DNA of 7,576 nucleotides from Oscillospiraceae bacterium UBA3851 (GCA_002392625.1 DGHJ01000126.1:3109-10684); one strand, 5' to 3'. Shown: positions 1 through 5,239, counted from the first letter of the stretch. Notes: generated from the letters alone by a model not told the origin. A program made the numbers and translations.

Positions 1-161
1 TTGTCCACGATCTCATAGACCAGATGGTGCAAGCCGCTGGCGCTGGTGGAGCCGATATACATGCCCGGCCGCTTGCGCACGGCCTCCAGACCCTCCAGGA
101 CCTGGATCTCCGAGGCGTCGTATTCCGTCTCCACCTGGGTGACTTTTTCCAGTTCAGACAT
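1..161 (-). CDS. gyrB: DNA gyrase subunit B, N-terminal fragment (5' end of gene; rest lies outside window)
   Basis: GyrB is the ATPase subunit of DNA gyrase, which introduces negative supercoils. Only 53 codons plus two bases are present, because the gene runs off the left edge. The fragment shows the GyrB hallmark RKRPGMYIG at residues 29-37, then GLHHLVYEIVD, which contains the first motif of the GHKL ATPase fold. Glu50 corresponds to the catalytic glutamate (E42 in E. coli GyrB). ParE has a similar N-terminus, but the position after dnaA-dnaN-recF-remB is that of gyrB. The ATG at 161 is chosen because an AAGGAG ribosome binding site lies about 8 nt upstream. The start codon sits inside the last codons of remB, overlapping it by 8 bp, so translation is probably coupled. 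No separate promoter is visible. Confidence 0.96.
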   Translation of the reverse strand, partial: MSELEKVTQVETEYDASEIQVLEGLEAVRKRPGMYIGSTSASGLHHLVYEIVD

Positions 162-447
162 GGTTCTTTTCTCCTTCTACTTGGGTTGAAACAGCTTCCT
201 CGGCCCGCTTGGCCAGGGTCTGGGAATTGAGCTGCGAGAGATAGACGATTTGCTTATGATAGGGGTGGTCGCACACCAGAAATGAGCGCGGGATATCGTC
301 GCAGGCGTCTACCACCACGCCCTCATCCTCCGCGTTTTTGAGAAAGGCACGGGTGTGCTTGGAGGTGGAGGTATTGTCCAGATCGAAGACGCCGATGATC
401 CGCCTGTCCGGGAGCATCACGTTGTTGCCGATATGGAGGTAGCTCAT
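154..447 (-). CDS. remB: RemB/YaaB-type DUF370 protein (extracellular matrix regulator family)
   Basis: The product is 97 aa, from the ATG at 447. DUF370 covers about residues 1-80: MSYLHIGNN at the N-terminus, a FDLDNTS stretch near 21-27, and IPRSFLVCD then IVYLSQLNSQTL at 52-78, the typical C-terminal signature. B. subtilis RemB (YaaB, about 81 aa) sits in the same recF-gyrB interval; the related RemA is a DNA-binding activator of matrix genes. The role here is inferred by homology and position. A TTG three bases upstream is also open, but the ATG is better: GGAGG lies 7 nt before it and it shares bases with the recF stop (TGATG). The last 15-17 residues, charged and ending GEKNHV, go beyond the usual family length. 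They are encoded over the gyrB ribosome binding site and start. Confidence 0.88.
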   Translation of the reverse strand: MSYLHIGNNVMLPDRRIIGVFDLDNTSTSKHTRAFLKNAEDEGVVVDACDDIPRSFLVCDHPYHKQIVYLSQLNSQTLAKRAEEAVSTQVEGEKNHV

Positions 448-1550
448 CAAACCACCTCCCCGCCGTGGATATGAAAGACCCTGCCGCCCACCAGGGCGTC
501 AAGACGGTCATTTTCGCAACAGGTAATGAAAATCTGTCCTCCGGAAATACGGTTGAGCACGTATTCCTGCCGCCGGGGGTCCAGCTCGCTGAGCACGTCG
601 TCCAGCAGCATGACGGGATATTCGCCGAAGGTGTTTTTGTGGATCTCCCGCTCCGCCAGCTTCAGGGCCAGCGCCGCGGTGCGCACCTGGCCCTGGGAGC
701 AGTACTGCCGGGCGCTGCGGCCGTTGACCTCGACTTCTATGTCGTCCTTATGAGGGCCGCTGAGGCAGAGACGGCTGGCGATCTCCGCGTCGTAGTGGGC
801 CTTCTGGTGGGCCTCCAGCGCAGAGATAAGGGCGGACGGCTCGGCAAAGGGGTTCTCCACCGTCCTGACCGTCTGATAGGAGAGGGCCAGCTCCTCCCGG
901 CCGCCGGAGCACTCCTGGTGGGCCTGGCGGGCATACTCGGCCAGGGCCCGGCAGAACCGGGCCCGATAGTGGATCAGAATCGCTCCCACCTGGCACAGCC
1001 GCCGGTTGAAATCCGGCAGGGTGTCCAGCAGAGAGGGGTGGTTCTCGCTGTCCCGCAGGATGCGGGTCTTGTGCTCGTACAGGCGGTTATACTCCGCCAG
1101 GGCTTCGGCGTACCGGGGCCGCAGCTGGCTCAGGGACAGATCCATGAATTTTCGCCGGGCCGCCGCGCCCTCCCGGATGAGGAACAGGTCCTCCGGGGCG
1201 AAAAACACGGTGTGCAGCACGTCGGACAGGGCAGCGCCGTTTTTGGCGGCCACGCCGTTGACGGTCATCTTCCGCCGCCGGCCCCGCTGGAGGGTGATCT
1301 CCGTCTTGAAATCCCGATCCCGGCTGTGGATCAGCCCGGTGAGCCGGGCAAAATCCCGGTCAAAGCCGATCAGCTCCCGGTCCGTGTGGGTCCGGGGCGA
1401 CTTGCCGCAGCTCAGGTAGACGATGGCCTCCAGCAGGTTGGTCTTGCCCTGGGCGTTTTCGCCGTAGATCACGTTGCAGTCGCCGTCAAAGGTCAGCCGG
1501 GCCGTGTCGTAGTTGCGAAAGCCCTCCAGGGCCAGCTCATTGAGTCGCAT
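447..1550 (-). CDS. recF: DNA replication/repair protein RecF
   Basis: RecF is an SMC-like ATPase that, with RecO and RecR, loads RecA at single-strand gaps in the cytoplasm. The 367-aa product has the normal family length. Walker A is GENAQGKT at 30-37. The ABC signature region lies at about 283-290 (YCSQGQVR), preceded by the RecF-typical SGPHKDD at 264-270. Walker B with the D-loop is MLLDDVLSELD at 314-324. The N-terminus (MRLNELALEGFRNY) matches the family start. The ATG overlaps the last 14 bp of yaaA, and no good Shine-Dalgarno precedes it, so it probably depends on coupling to yaaA translation. Its TGA overlaps the remB ATG (TGATG). No key residue appears to be missing. Confidence 0.97.
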   Translation of the reverse strand: MRLNELALEGFRNYDTARLTFDGDCNVIYGENAQGKTNLLEAIVYLSCGKSPRTHTDRELIGFDRDFARLTGLIHSRDRDFKTEITLQRGRRRKMTVNGVAAKNGAALSDVLHTVFFAPEDLFLIREGAAARRKFMDLSLSQLRPRYAEALAEYNRLYEHKTRILRDSENHPSLLDTLPDFNRRLCQVGAILIHYRARFCRALAEYARQAHQECSGGREELALSYQTVRTVENPFAEPSALISALEAHQKAHYDAEIASRLCLSGPHKDDIEVEVNGRSARQYCSQGQVRTAALALKLAEREIHKNTFGEYPVMLLDDVLSELDPRRQEYVLNRISGGQIFITCCENDRLDALVGGRVFHIHGGEVV

Positions 1551-1755
1551 ACTTGACCGTGAAATGCCGACCGGCTACCGCCACGTCGTCGCCGGGACGG
1601 ATCTTCTTGCCCCGCATGGTGCAGACCTCACCGTTGACCTGGACCTGGCCCTCCTGGACCATCAGCTTGGCCTCGCCGCCGGTGGCAGCCACGCTGGCGA
1701 ATTTCAGCAGGTCCTGGAGCTTGATATATTCGGTTGTGATCTCGATCACGTTCAT
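1537..1755 (-). CDS. yaaA: S4-domain RNA-binding protein YaaA
   Basis: This 72-aa protein is almost entirely one S4 RNA-binding domain (about residues 11-58). The family signature is clear: IKLQDLLKFA, TGGEAKLMVQEG at 25-36, QVNGEVCTMRGKKIRPGD at 39-56. YaaA-type S4 proteins sit between dnaN and recF in many Firmicutes and are thought to act on ribosomes or RNA; the precise role is not evident from sequence. The ATG at 1755 lies 13 bp after the dnaN stop and has an AAGGAAGGG ribosome binding site overlapping that stop. Its 3' end overlaps recF by 14 bp. It is distinct from E. coli YaaA, an unrelated protein with the same locus name. Confidence 0.93.
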   Translation of the reverse strand: MNVIEITTEYIKLQDLLKFASVAATGGEAKLMVQEGQVQVNGEVCTMRGKKIRPGDDVAVAGRHFTVKYATQ

Positions 1756-1768
1756 GGGTTTCCCTTCC

Positions 1769-2881
1769 TTATTGGGCCTTCAGGCGCACCGGCAGCACCA
1801 TGTAGAGGAAGCTGTCGCTGCCGTCCACGGGAGTGATGATGCAGGGGGAGATGCCTGTGTTCAACTCCAAATTGACCTTTTCCGCCGGGGCGTAGCGCAG
1901 GGCGTCCATGAGATAGCGGTTGTTGAAGCCGATCTCCAGACCCGTGCCGTCGCCCTTCAGCAGGCATATGTCCTTGGCCTCGCCGTTGCCGGTCCTGGCG
2001 GAGAGATAGACCTTGTCCATGTCGAAGAGACACCGCACCGGGCTCTTCAGCTTTTCGCTGATCACCACGCTGACGCGATCCAGGCTCTCCATCAGGGCCT
2101 TGGTCTCCACCTCCAGGCGGATGGGGTTGGTGCGGGGGATAGCATTCTTATAGTCCAGGAACTCGCCCTCCAGCCGGCGGCAGATCAGCTGGGTGCTGCC
2201 CGTCTCAAACAGCAGGTGGCGCTTGCCCTGGATGATGGTGATCAGGTCGTCCGTGTCGGCGCAGATGTTCTCCACTTCCTTCAGCGCCGAGCCGGGGGCC
2301 ACGAAGCGGAAGGCGCCGCCGTCGATCTTCTCCAGCGGCTCCTTGCGCAGGGCCAGGCGGAACCCGTCCACGGACACCACCGTCAGCCCGGCGTCGCCGA
2401 TCTCAAAGAGGGACCCGGTGTGGACGGGGCGGCTCTCGTTGGTGGACACAGCGAAGCTGGTCTGGTTGATCATGGCCTTCAGCGTCCGCTGCTGGATGGC
2501 CACGGAATATTCGTCGTCCACCTCCGGCAGCTCCGGGAAATCGTCGGCGCTGAGGCCTTGGATATCGAAGCTGGCGTCGCCGCAGGTCAGATGGACGTTG
2601 AGCCGCTGGTCGGCGGCGAATACCACCACGTCGTCCGGCAGCTTGCGGATGATCTCGCTGAACAGCCGGGCCGTCAGCACGATGCGGCCGGCCTCGTGGA
2701 TTTCGGCGGCAAAGGCGGTGCGGATGCCAGTCTGCATATTGTAGCCGGACAGGGTCAGATGCTCGTCGCCCTCCAGCAGAATGCCCTCCAGAGCGGGGAT
2801 GGAGCTCTTGGCGGAAACGGCGCGGGAGGCCGTGGATACGGCGGTCTGCAGCAGTGACTTCTCACAGGAAAAACGCAGCAT
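1769..2881 (-). CDS. dnaN: DNA polymerase III subunit beta (sliding clamp)
   Basis: The beta clamp is a dimeric ring that tethers DNA polymerase to DNA. From the ATG at 2881 the product is 370 aa, typical for the family, with three clamp folds of roughly 120 residues each. Recognisable stretches are MLRFSCEKSLL at the N-terminus, SIPALEGI near 28-35, VSTNESRPVHTG mid-protein, and YMVLPVRL near the C-terminus, the conserved clamp ending. An in-frame GTG at 2890 would add three residues, but the ribosome binding site AAAGGA (2893-2898) is only 2 nt from that GTG and 11 nt from the ATG. The MxF start also matches other clamps. dnaN lies downstream of dnaA across the unwinding region, as in B. 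subtilis, and could be co-transcribed with it. No convincing separate promoter was found in the spacer. Confidence 0.97.
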   Translation of the reverse strand: MLRFSCEKSLLQTAVSTASRAVSAKSSIPALEGILLEGDEHLTLSGYNMQTGIRTAFAAEIHEAGRIVLTARLFSEIIRKLPDDVVVFAADQRLNVHLTCGDASFDIQGLSADDFPELPEVDDEYSVAIQQRTLKAMINQTSFAVSTNESRPVHTGSLFEIGDAGLTVVSVDGFRLALRKEPLEKIDGGAFRFVAPGSALKEVENICADTDDLITIIQGKRHLLFETGSTQLICRRLEGEFLDYKNAIPRTNPIRLEVETKALMESLDRVSVVISEKLKSPVRCLFDMDKVYLSARTGNGEAKDICLLKGDGTGLEIGFNNRYLMDALRYAPAEKVNLELNTGISPCIITPVDGSDSFLYMVLPVRLKAQ

Positions 2882-2912
2882 ATGGATCACGTTCCTTTCT
2901 TCTCGGCGAAAA

Positions 2913-2997
2913 AAATGTCAGGCATATTTCTCTGATAAAGAACATAAGATATGATTTTTTAGAAATAAAAGCAGTAGGGGAAACGGGATGTGGAAAC
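2913..2997 (-). other. Probable oriC basal unwinding region: DnaA box, GC-rich patch, DnaA-trio, AT-rich DUE
   Basis: Read from dnaA toward dnaN on the minus strand, four parts follow each other. A DnaA-box-like GTTTCCACA (2989-2997, two mismatches to TTATCCACA) comes first, then a GC-richer patch (2978-2988). Next is a run of six trinucleotides (2960-2977) which on the plus strand, read 3' to 5', is GAT GAC GAA AAT AAA GAT, each with A in the middle. Last is an AT-rich stretch (about 2913-2970). This is the order described for the B. subtilis basal unwinding system, where DnaA-trios guide the DnaA filament onto the strand to be melted. The layout is seen in the sequence; the function is inferred from that known arrangement and from the position between dnaA and dnaN. 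Confidence 0.7.
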
Positions 2998-3120
2998 GGG
3001 CAGAAAAGAGTTGGAAACACAGGAAAATCGGCCCACAGGCAACGGTGAAGATTTTTCCGGGTTTTCCACGAAAGAAGGGGGCGGACCGCTCTTTCACACC
3101 GCGTCCACGTGGATTTCACA
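2989..3120. promoter_or_regulatory. Cluster of degenerate DnaA-box-like sites in the dnaA-dnaN spacer
   Basis: No exact TTATCCACA occurs here, but several near-matches cluster: GTTTCCACA (minus, 2989-2997), TTTTCCACG (plus, 3062-3070), TCTTTCACA (plus, 3090-3098), and a perfect 10-bp palindrome TCCACGTGGA (3104-3113) made of two facing box halves, followed by TTTCACA (3114-3120). The TTTCACA core recurs upstream of dnaA at 4602-4608. Clustering next to a DnaA-trio supports real DnaA binding, but each single site is weak. Confidence 0.5.
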
Positions 3121-3138
3121 GAAAAATGGGGAAAGGCG

Positions 3139-4452
3139 TCAGTGCCGGGCGTTGATGTTGGCCACGATCTCGTTGATGGTCTCCTTGAAGGCCGGGTCGG
3201 TGCGCAGCAGCTGCTGCACCTTTTTCAGCGAGTGGAGCACGGTGGTGTGGTCCTTGCCGCCGAACTCCCGGCCGATCTCCGCCAGGGGTATCTTCACCAT
3301 GTCGCGGATGAGATACATGGCGATCTGGCGGGCGTTGGCCACGCCGTGGCTCTGGTTCTTGCCCCGCAGCGTCTCCTCGTCGATGTTGTAGTACTTGCAG
3401 ATGTGGTGGATGATCACCGCCGGGGAGGGTACGCTGTCCTTCTCCAGCATATCCTGAATGGCCCGGCTGACGGACTCCTCGTCCAGCTCCCGGCCCTCCA
3501 GGTCCCAGAAGGCGGAGATCTTGTTGAGGGTGCCCTCGATCTGCCGCACGTTGGAGGTGATGTTCTCGGCGATGTAGTTGGTCACGCTGTCCGGCAGGTT
3601 CAGATTCATGAAGGCGGCCCGGTTTTTGATGATAGCCAGCCGGGTCTCGTAATCCGGCGGCGCGATGTCCGCCATCAGGCCCCATTCGAAGCGGGTGCGG
3701 AGCCGGTCGTCCAGCAGGGTCATTTCGCGGGGCGGCCGGTCGGAGGTCAGCACGATCTGGTGCCCGGCCTCGTGGAGAGAATTAAATGTGTGGAAGAACT
3801 CATTCTGGGTCTCCACCTTGCCGGCGATGAACTGGATATCGTCCACCAGCAGCAGGTCGGCGTCCCGGTATTTGGCCCGGAACTCGCTGCCCCGTCCGGC
3901 CCGGACCAGCTCGATATACTCGTTCATGAAGTCCTCGCCCTTGATGTAAACGATCTTCTGAGCGGGGAACAGCTTGTGGCGCAGGTGGGAGATGGCGTAG
4001 AGCAGGTGGGTCTTGCCCAGGCCGCTGTCGCCGTAGATGAACAAGGGGTTGTAGGTCCGGCCGGAGGCGGCCTCCGCCACGGCGCGGGCGGCGGAATAGG
4101 CCAGCTTGTTCTGGGGTCCGGTGACGAAGGTCTCAAAGGTGAAGCCCTCGCTGCCGTCGGGGCCGCCGGGGTAATCCGGCCGCACGCCGTGATAGGCCGC
4201 CAGCATGTCGTCGTCCAGCAGCTTGACCTCCAGGTCTGTGGAGAAGATGTCCTTCAGCTCCGTCTTGATGTGCTGCAGATAGCTCTTCTCCACCACGCTC
4301 TTCTTAAAGGCGTTGCCGCAGTGGAGCACGAAGGCGGAATCCTCCATGGTGACCACGTCGATCTCGTCGAACCAGGTGTTCACGGTGGTATCGGACAGCT
4401 TCGTCCGCAGCCGCGTCATCACAGCCGCCCACACGTCTGCATAGGAATTCAA
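3139..4452 (-). CDS. dnaA: Chromosomal replication initiator protein DnaA
   Basis: DnaA is the AAA+ ATPase that binds and opens oriC. From the TTG at 4452 the product is 437 aa. Domain I covers about residues 1-75 (NSYADVWAAV at the start), and a short domain II linker about 80-102 (GGPDGSE). Domain III carries Walker A GDSGLGKT (141-148), Walker B LLLVDDIQF (200-208), sensor I VLTSDRPP (234-241), an arginine-finger region LDDRLRTRFEWGL (247-259) and sensor II NVRQIEGTLN (301-310). Domain IV ends with the helix-turn-helix signature around ARQIAMYL (374-381) and GGKDHTTV (398-405). The TTG is chosen because MNSYADVW aligns with the usual DnaA start and AAAGGGGAG (4460-4468) lies 7 nt upstream. 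The frame stays open to an ATG at 4545, but those 31 extra codons lie over the leader and promoter start and look non-coding. Confidence 0.97.
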   Translation of the reverse strand: MNSYADVWAAVMTRLRTKLSDTTVNTWFDEIDVVTMEDSAFVLHCGNAFKKSVVEKSYLQHIKTELKDIFSTDLEVKLLDDDMLAAYHGVRPDYPGGPDGSEGFTFETFVTGPQNKLAYSAARAVAEAASGRTYNPLFIYGDSGLGKTHLLYAISHLRHKLFPAQKIVYIKGEDFMNEYIELVRAGRGSEFRAKYRDADLLLVDDIQFIAGKVETQNEFFHTFNSLHEAGHQIVLTSDRPPREMTLLDDRLRTRFEWGLMADIAPPDYETRLAIIKNRAAFMNLNLPDSVTNYIAENITSNVRQIEGTLNKISAFWDLEGRELDEESVSRAIQDMLEKDSVPSPAVIIHHICKYYNIDEETLRGKNQSHGVANARQIAMYLIRDMVKIPLAEIGREFGGKDHTTVLHSLKKVQQLLRTDPAFKETINEIVANINARH

Positions 4453-4459
4453 AGCTTTT

Positions 4460-4468
4460 CTCCCCTTT
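4460..4468 (-). promoter_or_regulatory. dnaA ribosome binding site supporting a TTG start
   Basis: AAAGGGGAG on the minus strand, ending 7 nt before the TTG at 4452. No ATG or GTG is comparably placed: the next in-frame GTG (codon 7) and ATG (codon 12) would delete conserved domain I residues. This site therefore decides the start. Confidence 0.8.
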
Positions 4469-4498
4469 CCCGATGGGTTTCTCTCTCGTGATCCCGGC

Positions 4499-4523
4499 GG
4501 CGGAGAAAAGGGCGCCCTCCGCC
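4499..4523 (-). promoter_or_regulatory. Hairpin in the dnaA 5' leader
   Basis: GGCGGAG (4499-4505) pairs perfectly with CTCCGCC (4517-4523), with an 11-nt loop that includes part of the 8-bp palindrome GGGCGCCC (4510-4517). It lies within the predicted dnaA leader of about 85 nt, some 30 nt upstream of the ribosome binding site. No U-tract follows on the minus strand, so it is not an evident terminator. A role in mRNA stability or control of dnaA is possible but unproven. Confidence 0.55.
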
Positions 4524-4543
4524 ACCATAAAATATTACGCTTC

Positions 4544-4572
4544 ATTATACCAAAAAGGGCAAAAAAAGTCTA
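4544..4572 (-). promoter_or_regulatory. Predicted sigma-A promoter of dnaA
   Basis: The minus strand carries a perfect -10 box TATAAT (4544-4549) and a partial -35 box TAGACT (4567-4572, four of six matching TTGACA) with a 17-bp spacer. Transcription would start near 4537, giving a leader of about 85 nt before the dnaA TTG. GCGTAAT (4534-4540) lies at the predicted start site, a heptamer shared with the rpmH promoter. Confidence 0.75.
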
Positions 4573-4730
4573 TAGTTATATATTAAATAAAGGTATCTTT
4601 TTTTCACACCCGGTGGAATACAAGATTTTGAAGACTGTGCTCACTCCAAATACTACATTCTGTATATCATCCGGTGAAAAAACGGGCGTTTCCCCCGGAA
4701 TGGACGGGCCGAAGGTGCAAAAACTCGGTG
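4573..4730. other. Origin-side spacer between the divergent dnaA and rpmH promoters
   Basis: No gene is visible here. With the dnaA promoter it forms an AT-rich block (about 4541-4604) with runs such as TATATATTAAATAAA. TTTTTCACA at 4600-4608 differs from the DnaA box TTATNCACA at one position (A3 to T). The remainder (4605-4730) shows short CCGG-containing dyads only. In other Firmicutes the region upstream of dnaA belongs to a bipartite oriC; here canonical boxes are lacking, so that role is inference. Confidence 0.45.
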
Positions 4731-4759
4731 TTGACACGGGCAGGGGGAATCTGTATAAT
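4731..4759 (+). promoter_or_regulatory. Perfect-consensus sigma-A promoter of the rpmH operon
   Basis: TTGACA (4731-4736) and TATAAT (4754-4759) are both exact consensus hexamers, separated by 17 bp. The start site should fall near 4765-4767, giving a leader of about 130 nt before rpmH. Such strength suits a ribosomal-protein operon. Confidence 0.92.
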
Positions 4760-4762
4760 AAC

Positions 4763-4791
4763 CATTACGCTGTTTTGATAATGGCGTAATG
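4763..4791 (+). promoter_or_regulatory. Inverted repeat at the rpmH transcription start (candidate operator or leader hairpin)
   Basis: CATTACGC (4763-4770) and GCGTAATG (4784-4791) form a perfect 8-bp inverted repeat around a 13-nt loop, beginning 3 bp after the -10 box. Position suggests a repressor site or a 5'-end RNA hairpin. The same ATTACGC heptamer lies at the dnaA start site. Confidence 0.55.
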
Positions 4792-4894
4792 TGTCGTCGA
4801 CTGCGGCGGGCGGGGCAAAGATCCCGTCTGCTGTCGAGTACAGGCAGCGTGTGTCGCTGCCGCGAATATCAAATAAAGATGGAGGTGTACCGCA
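4792..4894 (+). promoter_or_regulatory. Structured rpmH leader with ribosome binding site
   Basis: Several short stems follow one another: CGGG/CCCG (4811-4814 with 4823-4826), CTGT/ACAG (4831-4834 with 4840-4843) and the strongest, GGCAGCG/CGCTGCC (4843-4849 with 4855-4861, loop TGTGT). The last two share base 4843 and partly exclude each other. GGAGG at 4881-4885 is the rpmH ribosome binding site, 9 nt before the ATG. I do not recognise a known ribosomal-protein leader family. Confidence 0.45.
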
Positions 4895-5029
4895 ATGTTC
4901 CGTACCTATCAGCCCAAGAAGCGCCAGCGCTCCAAGGAGCACGGCTTCCGCAAGAGAATGGCCACCAGCAACGGCCGCAAGGTTCTGGCCCGCCGCCGCG
5001 CGAAGGGCCGCGCCCGTCTGACCCATTAA
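4895..5029 (+). CDS. rpmH: 50S ribosomal protein L34
   Basis: The product is 44 aa, the usual length for bacterial L34, which binds 23S rRNA in the large subunit. It begins MFRTYQPKKRQRSKEHGFRKR and ends RAKGRARLTH, matching the family throughout (HGFRKRMAT at 16-24 and GRKVLARRRAKGR at 27-39 are the core). About 40% of residues are basic. GGAGG lies 9 nt upstream of the ATG. It is the first gene of the operon running away from dnaA, driven by the consensus promoter at 4731-4759. Its TAA stop coincides with the left TAA of a 161-bp palindromic element that separates it from rnpA; in most bacteria the two genes are much closer. Confidence 0.98.
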   Translation: MFRTYQPKKRQRSKEHGFRKRMATSNGRKVLARRRAKGRARLTH

Positions 5030-5190
5030 GTAAGCGCTGAACAAATCGCCGCACACGTCTTGACGGCATATTTTCCGTCTGATTTTGCCTCAAAAACTTG
5101 AAATACACAAAGTATTCCTGCGTTTTTTCGGCTTCATCAGCCAAAAAATCTGCTCGCCAAACCGCGCACTTCGATTTATTCATCACTTAC
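5030..5190. repeat. 161-bp imperfect palindrome, MITE-like, between rpmH and rnpA
   Basis: The two ends are inverted copies: the left end begins GTAAGCGCTGAACAAATCG (5030-5048) and the right end (5172-5190), reverse-complemented, begins GTAAGTGATGAATAAATCG, 15 of 19 identical. Complementarity continues inward with single-base shifts to a central AATAC-ACAAA-GTATT (5102-5116). About 54 base pairs can form over roughly 77 positions per arm by my hand alignment. TAA flanks both sides (5027-5029 and 5191-5193), resembling a short target duplication that would have preserved the rpmH stop. It is more AT-rich than its neighbours. No transposase is present. It could be a non-autonomous mobile repeat, or a structured RNA region of the operon mRNA. 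Confidence 0.7.
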
Positions 5191-5230
5191 TAAGGGGAAG
5201 TCAACGGTGCAGCGCACGACCATCATCTGA

Positions 5231-5239
5231 TTATACACA
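5231..5239 (+). promoter_or_regulatory. DnaA-box match TTATACACA
   Basis: This is the only exact TTATNCACA match I found in the non-coding parts of the window. It lies about 780 bp from the dnaA start, beyond rpmH. By random-base expectation such a nonamer appears by chance about 0.2 times in a window this long, so it may be accidental. Confidence 0.4.

Noticed and set aside
465..1556. Long plus-strand open frame of 363 codons opposite recF
   Set aside because: It mirrors recF, has no family similarity I can see, and no ribosome binding site; GC-rich third positions of recF keep the opposite frame open.
1553..2857. 434-codon plus-strand open frame opposite dnaN and yaaA
   Set aside because: Shadow of confidently identified genes; composition is typical antisense reading (rich in A, V, G, H, Q) with no domain.
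3109..4491. 460-codon plus-strand open frame opposite dnaA
   Set aside because: Antisense shadow of dnaA, whose motifs are complete on the minus strand.
4453..4545. N-terminal extension of DnaA from the ATG at 4545
   Set aside because: Overlaps the predicted promoter start and leader hairpin, has no ribosome binding site, and departs from the conserved DnaA N-terminus.
5062..5086. Possible rho-independent terminator after rpmH (GACGG/CCGTC then TGATTTT)
   Set aside because: The stem is only 5 bp with an 8-nt loop and the T-run is interrupted; the segment is better explained as part of the long palindrome.
5123..5148. TTTTTT-C-GGCT / AGCC-AAAAAA hairpin as a bidirectional terminator
   Set aside because: The GC stem is only 4 bp; it is also part of the larger palindrome.
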